Of a stretch of 64,000 bases of DNA, positions 8,831 to 18,722 are shown piece by piece. Under the pieces are notes generated by a model. It worked only from the letters and a program-made list of their open reading frames with translations. It was not told where the DNA came from and did not search any database. The stretch's first letter is position 1; each line of letters starts with the position of its first letter. Origin of the DNA: Spirochaetales bacterium (GTDB lineage: Bacteria; Spirochaetota; Spirochaetia; Treponematales; UBA12059); NCBI GenBank assembly GCA_016926955.1, contig JAFGNN010000007.1:49676-113675 (forward strand). Direction: 5' to 3'. Both the position numbers and the translations under genes were made by a program.

Positions 8831-9828
8831 CCGGCTACCTTCGCGGAAGGCCGGACCCTATAGACGCGGCCGCCGCCATCCTGCCAGGCCTTGAGCAGGA
8901 CCTCGCGCGCGCGGTCGAGCAGGCGACGCGGCTCGCTCCCGTCGTCGGGCCAGATCGCGATGGCGAAACACGCGGTCAAGGGAAAGGGACGGCCGTCGTT
9001 CACGTCGGAAAGGTCGACTGCGTGAAGTTCCGCGGCGACGGCGCGGGCGAGCGATATGGCGCGCTCCGCGTCGAGCCCGGGCACGAGGATGGCGGTCTCG
9101 TTGGAACGGATTCGGAGAGCCTCCCCGCCAGGATGCCTCCGCGCCACCTGGAGGAGCCGCGCGGCTATGCGCGACATCGCCACGTCGCCCGCCGCGTGCC
9201 CGCGGGCGTCCACCAGTTCCTTGAAGCGTTCGGGCTTGAGCAGGACGAAGGCGGCGCTGCCCGACAGCGAGGGCGCGAACTCCTCGTCGAACCAGGACCG
9301 GTTGCGGAGCCCGGTCGCCGCGTCCACGTGGATGCGCCGCCTGAGCTCCCGCACCCAGGGCGAGTTCTCGGCGATCAGCGCCCGGGCGGTCCGGATGCGC
9401 CCGGCCACCATGGCCAGCGACCTGAGCAGGATGCGCGCGGTGGTATCGGGTTTCTCGAGCGACATGGTGTCGAGGGTGACGCCGCCGACCGGGAAGCCCA
9501 GGAGCGAAGTCCCGCCGACGGCTGCCGCCCGCGCGTCGCGACGCGTCCCCGCCGCGAAATCGAAATCGCCCACCACCTCGTCAGGCCCGAAACGGGCCAG
9601 TTCGAACTCGGCGCCGTCCAGGAGGCGCGAGACGCGCACCTCTCCGGAACGGACCATGAAGAACCGGTTCGCCTCGTCGCCCTCGGCGAAGAGCAATTCG
9701 CCGTCCGCGACGTCGAGGCGCTCCGTGCGCGACGCGATGTAGGCGAGGTCGTCGTCGAGCAGGGCGGCGAACAACTCGGCCTGCCTGAGCAATCTGAACG
9801 TTTCGGCGTTTCCGGGGTTCGTCGGCAT
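8827..9828 (-). CDS. cyclic-nucleotide-binding domain - degenerate GGDEF protein
   Basis: Paralogue of the next gene with the same domain order, 333 aa. The beta-roll is seen at LLFAEGDEANRFFMVRSGEV. The GGDEF fold is recognisable (HVDAATGLRNRSWFDEEF, AGDVAMSRIAARLLQVARR) but the active-site loop reads RSNET instead of GGDEF and no RxxD precedes it. It is therefore predicted to be catalytically dead and may act as a regulatory or dimerising partner. It has a strong promoter ending 13 nt before the ATG and no Shine-Dalgarno, so the leader is very short. Confidence 0.88.
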   Translation of the reverse strand: MPTNPGNAETFRLLRQAELFAALLDDDLAYIASRTERLDVADGELLFAEGDEANRFFMVRSGEVRVSRLLDGAEFELARFGPDEVVGDFDFAAGTRRDARAAAVGGTSLLGFPVGGVTLDTMSLEKPDTTARILLRSLAMVAGRIRTARALIAENSPWVRELRRRIHVDAATGLRNRSWFDEEFAPSLSGSAAFVLLKPERFKELVDARGHAAGDVAMSRIAARLLQVARRHPGGEALRIRSNETAILVPGLDAERAISLARAVAAELHAVDLSDVNDGRPFPLTACFAIAIWPDDGSEPRRLLDRAREVLLKAWQDGGGRVYRVRPSAKVAG

Positions 9829-9841
9829 GGTTTCGCGCGCC

Positions 9842-9871
9842 AGTATAGGACCGCCCCTCCGCCCCGGTCAA
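9842..9871 (-). promoter_or_regulatory. promoter of the CNB-GGDEF pair
   Basis: Minus strand TTGACC (9871-9866), 18-nt spacer, TATACT (9847-9842), 13 nt before the ATG at 9828. The expected 5' leader is only about 6-7 nt. Confidence 0.65.
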
Positions 9872-9894
9872 GGATGAGCGTCCGGAACGAAAGC

Positions 9895-10115
9895 AACCAC
9901 GGAGGCACGGAGACAGGAGGGGGGAAACGGAAGATGGAACCAGGACGAAATAATGGATGTCCAATCTTTCGCTCGTTCTCGTTCTTCTCCCTCTTCCCAG
10001 CGTCGCTTCGCGCCGCTTTCGTGGCGGAATTGATTATGATGCGCGCTCCTCGCGCGCTGCCTCATCCCGATCTCCGTGTCTCCGTGTCTCCGTGTCTCCG
10101 TGTCTCCGTGGTTTC
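9895..10115. repeat. inverted-repeat-bounded element with 8-bp minisatellite
   Basis: The 296-base gap between 9829 and 10124 holds no gene. Its left side carries AACCACGGAGGCACGGAGA (9895-9913). Its right side carries the reverse complement with one mismatch, extended into five head-to-tail copies of TCTCCGTG (10071-10110). The two arms bound a non-coding segment of about 150 bp with a small GCGCG/CGCGC hairpin. The layout resembles a miniature inverted-repeat element. Similar CACGGAGA strings are, to my knowledge, scattered in many environmental genomes. Confidence 0.6.
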
Positions 10116-10124
10116 TTGGTGAAA

Positions 10125-12401
10125 TCAGCCTCCCAGCCTGGCGGAGAGCCAGAGGTTGAGCATGCGGAGGGCGCGGTCGGCGGTGCGGAAGGTCGGCACG
10201 CCGCGCTTGCCGAGTTCGTCGGCCAGCGGGTCATAGAGGCTGCCCGAGTCGACGACGGCGATCCACGGTTTGTCCGTCTCCGCCATGATCCTGCCGTAAC
10301 GGCCGGCCACCGAGTCCTCCCGCGTCACGTCCTCGGCGTGCCCCTCTCCGGCCGCCAGCGTGTTCATGGCGCCGGTCAGCGGCACGATGCCCGCGAGGGC
10401 GCAGTCCACGTTCGGGTCGTCGAGGATGGCGCGGAAGGTGTCGTCATAGGCGGCGTCCGGCGCCATGGGCGTCAGGTCGACCGGATTGTGCACGTCGACG
10501 ATCTCGCTGATGCGCGAGTCGGCGAACACCTTCCCGAGGCGCGGCGCGGTGGCGGGGCTGAACGGGGCGAGCTCGAGCGCGCCGAGATTGTCCGCGAAGG
10601 CGACGCACTCGAAGCCCGCGTTCGACAGGGCTCCGAGCCTGCGGCCCGTCGCCTTCTTGCCGCGGAGCAGCGCGAAGGTGCTGAGCGCGTCGTCGAAGTC
10701 GTCGAGGGTCTCAACCACCACCGCGCCGGCCTGGGCCATGAGCGCGCGCGTCACGGGCCAGTCGCCCGCGATGCTGGCGGTGTGCGAGGCAGAGGCCGCG
10801 GCGCCTGCCGCCGTGCGTCCCGCGCGGTAGAAAATGACGGAGCGGCCCGAGTCGACGATGCGCTTCACGGCGCGCAGGGTCTTTTCGCCGTCGAGCGGCT
10901 TGAAACCCTCGACGTACACGGCGAATATCTGGAGCTCGCGGTCCTCGGCGAGGCGCTCGAGGTAGTCGCCGACAGTCAGGTCCATCTGGTTGCCGCAGGT
11001 GATGATGTATTTCGGATTCACCAGCGGGTGTTTCGAGACGCGGCAGATGGCGAAGGCGCCCGACTGCGAGATGACCGCGATCGGCGCGACCTCGCCCTTG
11101 GGCATGGGCAGCTTGTGCTCGGGGATGAAGAGCGTATTGTAGCGGCCGGGCACCGAACGGATGCCGAGGCAGTTGCCGCCGTTAAGCAGCGGTCCGCCGC
11201 CGGCCGCGCGGGCCTTGGTGAGCGCCGCCTTCATGCGCGCCACGATGGCCTCGGTGCCCTGTTTCTCCTCGAGGCCGCCCGGGATGACGATGACGCTCTC
11301 GGCCTTGTCGCCCTCCGCGAGCTCCGCGATGGTGCCGGCCGCCTGCGCCGCGGGTATGACCAGCACGAAGAGGTCGACCTTCTCCGGCAGCGAAGCCACG
11401 TCGGCCACGCAGCGGCAGCCGTCGAGCTCGTCGAGGCCGGGCTTGACCACGTAGAGCCGCTTCCGGTCGAAACCGTTCTCGATGAGGTTGCGCAGAATGA
11501 TCCGGCCGTTGTTCATGCCCTTCTCGGACACGCCGATGACGGCCGCGCTCCGCGGCTCGAGGATGCGGTCGATCTTGCCGAGGGGACGGGCGGCCTGCGC
11601 CGCGTTGACGATACGGTCCCCGACACGCGCGAGCTCGCCGCCCTCGAGGCGGCCGATCTTCACCAGGGCATCGAGCGCGACGAGGCGACCTTCACCCGTT
11701 TCGTCCTTCGCGACCGCGAAGGGGTTCACCTCGAACTCGAGGATGCCGAGCGCGGGGAAAAGGGCCGATGCCTCGACGAACGCGGCGGCCACGTCGACGA
11801 GCCTCTTCTCGTCGAGCGCGGCCCTGGTTCCGCGGAGCCCTCCGCAGAGCAGCGTGCGCACCGCGTTGTCACGGAGCCCGCGCTCCACATCGGCGCGCCC
11901 CGCGACGGCGGGACTCCAGAACGCGTTGGCCGCTCCCGGCTTGAAGACCGTCGCCAGGAACTCGGTGTAGACGCCGCCGGGCCCGAAGCTCACCACGGGG
12001 CCGAAATCGGGGGCGAAGCGGTAGCCGACGATGATCTCGTGGCCAAGCCGGGGCTCGAAGGGCACGAACTCGTTGATCGTGTAGCCCTCGACCTTCTGCC
12101 CGGCGAACTTCGCCTCCATGCCGCGGACCGCGTCGGCGATGGCGGCGCTTTCGTTCGCCACGATGGCCACGCCGCCGACCTCGGTCTTGTGGAGGATCTC
12201 CGGGCTGATGACCTTGACCACCGCGCGCGGCCCCGGAAGGAGGGGCTTCTTCGCAGCCTCCGCCGAGTCCCTGACGAAGTGGCGGCGCGCCGTCGGCACG
12301 CCCATGGCCTCGAGGATGGCGAGGCCCTCGAGCTCGGTCAGCGCGTCGCGGCCCTCGGCGAGGGCGGCGTCCACGATCTTACGGATTCGCGCGGCGTCCA
12401 T
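10125..12401 (-). CDS. ADP-forming acyl/acetyl-CoA synthetase (fused subunits)
   Basis: Converts acyl-CoA + ADP + Pi to acid + CoA + ATP, 758 aa, cytoplasmic. Residues 1-240 are an ATP-grasp (beta subunit) domain (LEGLAILEAMGVPTARRHF, VVKVISPEILHKTEVGGV). From about 250 come a CoA-binding domain (RSAAVIGVSEKGMNNGR) and ligase domains (AVISQSGAFAICRVSKHP). The phospho-histidine motif is SHTASIAGD near 535. The order beta then alpha is the reverse of the commoner fused enzymes. The ATG overlaps the 3' end of iorB by 23 bp, so it is the last gene of the glnA-iorAB unit and fits the energy-yielding step after 2-oxoacid oxidation. Acyl specificity is unknown. Confidence 0.9.
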   Translation of the reverse strand: MDAARIRKIVDAALAEGRDALTELEGLAILEAMGVPTARRHFVRDSAEAAKKPLLPGPRAVVKVISPEILHKTEVGGVAIVANESAAIADAVRGMEAKFAGQKVEGYTINEFVPFEPRLGHEIIVGYRFAPDFGPVVSFGPGGVYTEFLATVFKPGAANAFWSPAVAGRADVERGLRDNAVRTLLCGGLRGTRAALDEKRLVDVAAAFVEASALFPALGILEFEVNPFAVAKDETGEGRLVALDALVKIGRLEGGELARVGDRIVNAAQAARPLGKIDRILEPRSAAVIGVSEKGMNNGRIILRNLIENGFDRKRLYVVKPGLDELDGCRCVADVASLPEKVDLFVLVIPAAQAAGTIAELAEGDKAESVIVIPGGLEEKQGTEAIVARMKAALTKARAAGGGPLLNGGNCLGIRSVPGRYNTLFIPEHKLPMPKGEVAPIAVISQSGAFAICRVSKHPLVNPKYIITCGNQMDLTVGDYLERLAEDRELQIFAVYVEGFKPLDGEKTLRAVKRIVDSGRSVIFYRAGRTAAGAAASASHTASIAGDWPVTRALMAQAGAVVVETLDDFDDALSTFALLRGKKATGRRLGALSNAGFECVAFADNLGALELAPFSPATAPRLGKVFADSRISEIVDVHNPVDLTPMAPDAAYDDTFRAILDDPNVDCALAGIVPLTGAMNTLAAGEGHAEDVTREDSVAGRYGRIMAETDKPWIAVVDSGSLYDPLADELGKRGVPTFRTADRALRMLNLWLSARLGG

Positions 12402-12951
12402 GCTCGAAGGCCCTCAGGTTTGCTTCCACGACAGCGTCGCCCTTCCGGGCGAAGAGTTCCTTGATGGCCGCCTCGAGGGCGGAGGCCTCGAGCGGCAGAT
12501 GCTTCGCCGCGGCCCCCACGAGCGCCACGTTGGCGGCGCGCGCGTTGCCGGCTTCCTTCGCGAGCGCGTCGGCGTCCACGAGCGCGGCGCCCGGAATCTT
12601 CCGGAGCTCCGCGACGACGGCGTCGGGATCGGGGTAGTTCGCCATGTTCTTGAGCGGCGCCGTGGCGGTGACGATAGCCCCGCCCTTCCGGAGCCAGGGC
12701 ACGTAGCGCAGGGCCTCGAGCGGCTCGAAGGCGAGGATCAGGTCGGCGCTGGCGCGCGGGATGATGGGGCTGGCGACTTCCTTGTCCGACATGCGCAGGT
12801 GCGCGAGCACCTCGCCGCCGCGTTGGCTCATCCCGTGCACCTCCGACTGCTTGACGTCGAGGCCCGCGGCCATGGCGGCGCGCGCGATCACGACGGACAC
12901 CGAGATGCCGCCCTGCCCGCCCACGCCGCAGAGGACGATGTCGTACTTCAT
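12379..12951 (-). CDS. iorB: indolepyruvate:ferredoxin oxidoreductase beta subunit
   Basis: Gamma-type 2-oxoacid oxidoreductase subunit, 190 aa. It opens with MKYDIVLCGVGGQGGISVS, contains SEVHGMSQRGGEVLAHLR and DLILAFEPLEALRY, and has the usual family length. With IorA it oxidatively decarboxylates aryl-2-oxoacids (indolepyruvate, phenylpyruvate) to acyl-CoA, reducing ferredoxin. Its ATG overlaps the iorA stop as ATGA and its 3' end overlaps the CoA-synthetase gene, so the three are tightly coupled. Confidence 0.93.
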   Translation of the reverse strand: MKYDIVLCGVGGQGGISVSVVIARAAMAAGLDVKQSEVHGMSQRGGEVLAHLRMSDKEVASPIIPRASADLILAFEPLEALRYVPWLRKGGAIVTATAPLKNMANYPDPDAVVAELRKIPGAALVDADALAKEAGNARAANVALVGAAAKHLPLEASALEAAIKELFARKGDAVVEANLRAFEHGRRANP

Positions 12952-14564
12952 TTCGCGCGCTCCTTCTTGTAGGCCTCGATGCAGACGCGCACGCCGATGA
13001 TCACCGAGGGGCCCGCGTAGGCGAGCTCTTCCTTGATGGCCTGGACGCTCGCCTCGTGCGAGCGCTTGTGCGCGTCGAGCACGCGGACGTGCGCGCTTTC
13101 GACGCCGAGCCCGATGACCAGGTTCTTGAGCCGGCTGGACGGCGCGATGGTCGGCTGGGCGCCCGTCATGCCCGTGGTCTGGTTGTCGAGGATGTAGACG
13201 GTCGTGTTCGTGGCGTGCGAGACGGCATCGACCAGGTTGGTCATGCCGGAATGGTAGAAGGTCGAGTCGCCGATGATGGCCACCGTCGGCCGGAGGCCCG
13301 CCTCGGCGGCGCCGCGCGCCATGCCGATGCTGGCGCCCATGTCGACGCAGCTTTCGATGGCGTTGTACGGCGCGAGCGCGCCGAGCGTGTAGCAGCCGAT
13401 GTCGCTGTTGACCGCGTGCGTCGGGTACTCGAGCAGGGCTTCCTTGAGGGCCGCGAAGCTGTCCGCGTGCGGACAGCCGACGCAAAGCTGCGGCGGCCGG
13501 CCCGGGGGCGGCAGGCTCGGAGCGGGGACGCCCTCGCGCTCCGGCAGTCCGAGCGCGGCGCGCACGAGATCGGGATTGAGCTCGCCGTCGAGGGGCAGCT
13601 CGCCCGTCATCTTGCCGAGCACGGGGATGGGCGTCGGAAGGACGCCGCGCAGGGCTTCCTCGACCACAGGGTAGCCGTCCTCGATCACCAGCACCTTCTC
13701 CACCTTCGCGCAGAGCTCGCGGAGCTTCGCCGCGGGAATCGGGTAATGCCCGATATGGAGGTGCGAGGGCGCCTCGCCGTTCGCGGCGACGTAGTCCTCG
13801 AGGTTCTCGCGGTAGTACTGGAGCGCGAGGCCCGTGGTGACCACGCCGAGCTTCTTCGACGCGGGCGCGAGCGGCGAGCGCTCCTCGGCATAGTCGCGGA
13901 ACTCCGCCTGCTTGCCGAGCAGGATCTTCCAGCGCTTGCGGGCGACGGCCGGCATGAGGATCCACGACATGTCCTGCGGGGCCTTGTCGACGGGGTTCTG
14001 CGCCCTTCCCTTCGCGGCCGTCTTGACGATGGCCCGGCTGTGCGCCAGGCGCGTCGTGATGCGGATCAGCACGGGAACCTCGTGCCTCTCGGAGAACTCG
14101 AAAGCCTCGAGCGTCATGTCGTAGGCTTCCTGCTGGTCCGCGGGCTCGAAGCAGGGCATGCGCGCGAAAGCCGCGAGCGCGCGGCTGTCCTGCTCGTCCT
14201 GGCTCGAGTGCATGCCCGGGTCGTCCGCCACCACCACGACGAGGCCGCCGTGGATGCGGATGAGGGCGGAGTTGACGAAGGGGTCGGCGGCCACGTTGAG
14301 GCCGACGTGCTTCATCGACACCAGGGCGCGGCGGCCGGCGTACGAGGCGCCCAAGGCGCTCTCGTAGGCGGTCTTTTCGTTGGCGCACCACTGCGCCACG
14401 AACTTCGCGCCGTCGGCCGTGGTCGCGCCTTTTTCCGCCATGGCCTGCAGGGTTTCCATGATCTCGGTGCTCGGCGTGCCGGGATAGGCGAAGGCCGCCG
14501 AGAGTCCCGCGTGCACGGCGCCGAGCGCGATCGCTTCGTCGCCCATCAGGGTTTCGGTGTTCAT
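12948..14564 (-). CDS. iorA: indolepyruvate:ferredoxin oxidoreductase alpha subunit, lacking the C-terminal ferredoxin domain
   Basis: Thiamine-diphosphate subunit of the 2-oxoacid oxidoreductase, 538 aa. The pyrimidine-binding half starts LMGDEAIALGAVHAGLSAAF with YPGTPSTEIMET. The TPP-binding half has LCVGCPHADSF, NSDIGCYTLGALAPYNAIES, GDSTFYHSGMTNL and LDNQTTGMTGAQPTI. The protein stops shortly after PSVIIGVRVCIEA, where typical IorA proteins continue with a two-cluster 4Fe-4S ferredoxin domain of about 60-70 residues. That domain is absent here and no separate ferredoxin gene is next to it. It starts 10 nt after glnA, behind AAGGA. Confidence 0.93.
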   Translation of the reverse strand: MNTETLMGDEAIALGAVHAGLSAAFAYPGTPSTEIMETLQAMAEKGATTADGAKFVAQWCANEKTAYESALGASYAGRRALVSMKHVGLNVAADPFVNSALIRIHGGLVVVVADDPGMHSSQDEQDSRALAAFARMPCFEPADQQEAYDMTLEAFEFSERHEVPVLIRITTRLAHSRAIVKTAAKGRAQNPVDKAPQDMSWILMPAVARKRWKILLGKQAEFRDYAEERSPLAPASKKLGVVTTGLALQYYRENLEDYVAANGEAPSHLHIGHYPIPAAKLRELCAKVEKVLVIEDGYPVVEEALRGVLPTPIPVLGKMTGELPLDGELNPDLVRAALGLPEREGVPAPSLPPPGRPPQLCVGCPHADSFAALKEALLEYPTHAVNSDIGCYTLGALAPYNAIESCVDMGASIGMARGAAEAGLRPTVAIIGDSTFYHSGMTNLVDAVSHATNTTVYILDNQTTGMTGAQPTIAPSSRLKNLVIGLGVESAHVRVLDAHKRSHEASVQAIKEELAYAGPSVIIGVRVCIEAYKKERAK

Positions 14565-14574
14565 TCGTCCTTCC

Positions 14575-15927
<1,353 letters not shown>

Positions 15928-15963
15928 GGGAGTTCTCCTTGGGGAAGGGGCGCTGGGGAAGCC

Positions 15964-15994
15964 AAATCGTAACCCGATTTCTCCATTCCGTAAA
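15964..15994 (-). promoter_or_regulatory. glnA promoter overlapped by an inverted repeat
   Basis: Minus strand TTTACG (15994-15989), 16-nt spacer, TACGAT (15972-15967). The -10 is embedded in AAATCG-TAACC-CGATTT (15964-15980), a 6-bp inverted repeat that could bind a nitrogen or redox regulator. No regulator is identified. Confidence 0.4.
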
Positions 15995-16098
15995 GGAAAA
16001 GGCCCGCTCCCCGTCCCCGTCGTCCCATCTTTTCCTTGCCCCGAGGCCCCGTGCCGTTTACCATTGCCAGATCGCGACATTCCGCCCCGGGAGGCCCG

Positions 16099-18021
16099 AT
16101 GGAACTCAGGAAGTCCCTCAACACGATCGGCGTGTTCAGCCTCGGCGCCGGCGCCATGATCAGTTCCGGGCTCTTCATCCTTCCCGCCCTCGCTTTCTCC
16201 GAAGCCGGTCCCTGGGGCGTCCTGCTCGCGTACGCGGTGGCCGGCCTCGGCATGCTGCCGGCCATCTTCTCAAAGCTCGAGCTCACCAGCGCCATACCCC
16301 GCTCGGGCGGCGCCTTCTTCTACCTGGCCCGGATCTTCGGAGGCGGCGTCGGCACGATCGCGGGGCTGGCCGACTGGTTTTCCATCGCCCTGAAAAGCGC
16401 CTTTGCCCTGGTCGGCATCGGCCTCTTCGGCAGCCTCGTGGCTCCCGGCTTCGGCGAGACCGAGTTCAAGTTGATAGCCCTCGCCGCCCTGGTCGTATTC
16501 ACCGCGTTCAACATCGTCTCCGTCGCGGGCACCGGCCGCTTCCAGGTGGCCATGGTCGTCGCCCTGCTCGGCATCCTGCTTGCGTACATCGTCGTCGGCT
16601 ACCGCTCGATGGACTTCGTCCATTTCTCCGGCTCGGCCTTTCCCGAAGCCAAGGCCATGCTATCCGTGACGGCCATGGTTTTCATCTCCTACGGCGGCAT
16701 CACGAAGATCGCCGCGGCGGTCGAGGAGGTGCGGGACGCGCGGCGCATGCTGGTGCCTGGCATGCTGGCGGCCTTCCTGGTCGTCCAGGTCATCTACCTG
16801 CTCGTGGTCTTCGTCACCGTCGGCGCCATGGACGGCGCCAGGCTTTCGGCCAGCGTCTCGCCGCTGACCGACGCGGCCTCCGGCTTCTTCGCCTCGCCCG
16901 CCCTTTCCGAGCTCGCGGTCGTCCTCGTCGCCGCCGCGGGCCTGCTCGCGTTCTTCACCACGGCCAACGCGGGCATTCTCTCGGCCAGCCGCGTGCCAAT
17001 GGCGATGGCGCGCGACGGCCTGCTGCCGGCCTTCCTCGGAACGGTGTCGCGCAAGGGCACGCCGGTGCCGGCCATCCTGGCGACGAGCGGCTTCATGGCG
17101 GCCGTCATCCTCGGCCTCGATACCAAGGAGCTGGCCAAGGTGGCCTCGCTCTTCATCCTGCTGGTCTTCGCCCTCGAGAACCTCGGACTCGTGCTCATGC
17201 GCGCCTCGCGCATGGCGAACTACCGTCCCATATTCCGGTCGCCGCTCTTTCCCGCCATGCAGATCGTGGGCATCGTCCTGTACCTGTCCCTGATCGCCTC
17301 GACAGGACCGGTGCCGCTCGTCATCGCCGCGGCCTTCGTCGTCGCCGCCCTGGTCTGGTACCTTGCCTGGGGCCGTCGCGGCTGGACCCGCACCAGCGCC
17401 CTCCTGACCATGACGCGGCGCCTTTCCGAGCCGGACTTCGGCTCCACGGTGAACGACCTCGAAGACGAGTTGCTCGAGGTGCTCATGGAGCGCGACAACA
17501 TCGTAGAGGACCGCTTCGACCGGCTCGTGAAGGAATCCGCCGTCATCGATTACGACCGCACGGTCGACCGCGAGGAGCTCTTCCGCGATGTCGGCGACCT
17601 CTTCGGCGACCGCCTGCGCATGGACGGCGCCGGCCTGGCCCGCCGCTTCGCCGCGCGCGAGAACGAGGCCTCCACCATCATCGACCCGGGCGTCGCCGTT
17701 CCCCACGCCCTGCCCCACGTCGTGCTCGAAGGAGAGAGCCTCTTCGACCTCGTGCTGGTGCGCAACCGCTTCGGCATCAAGTGGGGCGGCGACGAGGTGG
17801 TCTATACGGCCTTCTGCATGGTGGGTTCGCGCGACGAGCGCACCTTCCACCTCAAGGCCCTGATGTCGATCGCGCAGAGCCTGCAGGATCCCGCCTTCGT
17901 AAAGGCCTGGTCCGAGGCCCGCACCGACCGCGAGCTCCGCACCGCTCTGGTGCTGGCCCGTCGCAAGCGCTTTCCCGATGGCGGGACCGAGCTTCCGGCG
18001 AAGGAGCAGCCCCTCGGCTGA
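16099..18021 (+). CDS. APC-family amino acid permease fused to a PTS EIIA (PtsN-like) domain
   Basis: Inner-membrane transporter, 640 aa. Residues 1-450 form an APC-superfamily permease with about 12 helices; LNTIGVFSLGAGAMISSGLFILPAL is split by the usual G-rich first-helix motif. After a linker, residues 490-635 match a type-2 EIIA domain (PTS_EIIA_2): ELFRDVGDLF, then DPGVAVPHALPH near 535 with the candidate phospho-histidine, then SIAQSLQDPAFV. The EIIA part suggests control of uptake by the nitrogen-PTS. The ATG has GGGAGG upstream. Divergent from glnA, which fits a nitrogen role. Substrate unknown. Confidence 0.9.
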   Translation: MELRKSLNTIGVFSLGAGAMISSGLFILPALAFSEAGPWGVLLAYAVAGLGMLPAIFSKLELTSAIPRSGGAFFYLARIFGGGVGTIAGLADWFSIALKSAFALVGIGLFGSLVAPGFGETEFKLIALAALVVFTAFNIVSVAGTGRFQVAMVVALLGILLAYIVVGYRSMDFVHFSGSAFPEAKAMLSVTAMVFISYGGITKIAAAVEEVRDARRMLVPGMLAAFLVVQVIYLLVVFVTVGAMDGARLSASVSPLTDAASGFFASPALSELAVVLVAAAGLLAFFTTANAGILSASRVPMAMARDGLLPAFLGTVSRKGTPVPAILATSGFMAAVILGLDTKELAKVASLFILLVFALENLGLVLMRASRMANYRPIFRSPLFPAMQIVGIVLYLSLIASTGPVPLVIAAAFVVAALVWYLAWGRRGWTRTSALLTMTRRLSEPDFGSTVNDLEDELLEVLMERDNIVEDRFDRLVKESAVIDYDRTVDREELFRDVGDLFGDRLRMDGAGLARRFAARENEASTIIDPGVAVPHALPHVVLEGESLFDLVLVRNRFGIKWGGDEVVYTAFCMVGSRDERTFHLKALMSIAQSLQDPAFVKAWSEARTDRELRTALVLARRKRFPDGGTELPAKEQPLG

Positions 18022-18042
18022 GCGCCCCGTCCCGCGAGAACC

Positions 18043-18645
18043 TCAATCGCCGCCGGGCAGCTCGCGCGCGTCGATGGAAAAACCCTCGATCACGGTCGAA
18101 AGGAGGGCGTCGCCCTTCATGCCCTTGATGCGCGTTTCGCCGGAGTCGAAGCGTCCTTCCGCGGTGCGGACGAAGCGTGTCAGCCAGGCTTTCTCCGGAT
18201 CGACGATCCAGTATTCGCGGACGCCATGCTTTTCGTAGACGGCGAACTTGTCGCGGAGGTCTCGCTTGGTGGTCGTGCGCGACAGGATCTCGATGACGAG
18301 GTCAGGCGCCCCGCGGACGTGCCGCTCGCGGACCTTCGATCCGTCGCAGACGACGATCAGATCGGGCTGCAGCACCGTGTCGACCTCGTCCTCGTCCTGG
18401 CCGGGATCGGCGGGAAAGAGGATGTCGAGCGGGGCGATGAGCAACCTGCACCTGCGGTCGCCGAGCAGGCCGTGCAAGGCGACCGTCAGGCTTACCACCA
18501 AATCCTGGTGTTTCACCGTCGGCGAGCTCATCAGGTACGCCTCGCCGTCGATCAGTTCCCAACGCTCCTCCTCGGGGCGTTCCTTGAGGTCCCGATAGGT
18601 CCAGTAACCGGACAGGTCCAATGCGGGATCGGCCATGGTCTTCAT
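18043..18645 (-). CDS. Uma2-family (DUF820) endonuclease-like protein
   Basis: About 200 aa with the PD-(D/E)XK-like Uma2/DUF820 fold: YRDLKERPEEERWELIDGE, SSPTVKHQDLVVSLT, LQPDLIVVCDG, APDLVIEILSRTTTKRDL, KFAVYEKHGVREYWIVDPE. Family members are common in cyanobacteria and sporadic elsewhere; their substrate is not established. Two starts are possible: ATG 18645, 6 nt after TATACT, or ATG 18636, 10 nt after GGAGG. It is convergent with the permease gene, with only about 20 bp between them, and divergent from the FAD protein. Confidence 0.85.
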   Translation of the reverse strand: MKTMADPALDLSGYWTYRDLKERPEEERWELIDGEAYLMSSPTVKHQDLVVSLTVALHGLLGDRRCRLLIAPLDILFPADPGQDEDEVDTVLQPDLIVVCDGSKVRERHVRGAPDLVIEILSRTTTKRDLRDKFAVYEKHGVREYWIVDPEKAWLTRFVRTAEGRFDSGETRIKGMKGDALLSTVIEGFSIDARELPGGD

Positions 18646-18686
18646 GCCTCCAGTATACTCCAATCGCCGGCTTGAGGGCGCCGCGC

Positions 18687-18715
18687 TTGCCCAAGCGCCC
18701 GGGAATCCGTAGGCT
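18687..18715 (+). promoter_or_regulatory. leaderless-type promoter of the FAD dehydrogenase gene
   Basis: TTGCCC (18687-18692), 17-nt spacer, TAGGCT (18710-18715), 7 nt to the ATG at 18723. No Shine-Dalgarno. Confidence 0.55.
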
Positions 18716-18722
18716 GTCGTCC

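Noticed and set aside
10071..10110. Possible CRISPR or short tandem array
   Set aside because: Five contiguous 8-bp units without spacers and no cas genes; a minisatellite, not CRISPR.
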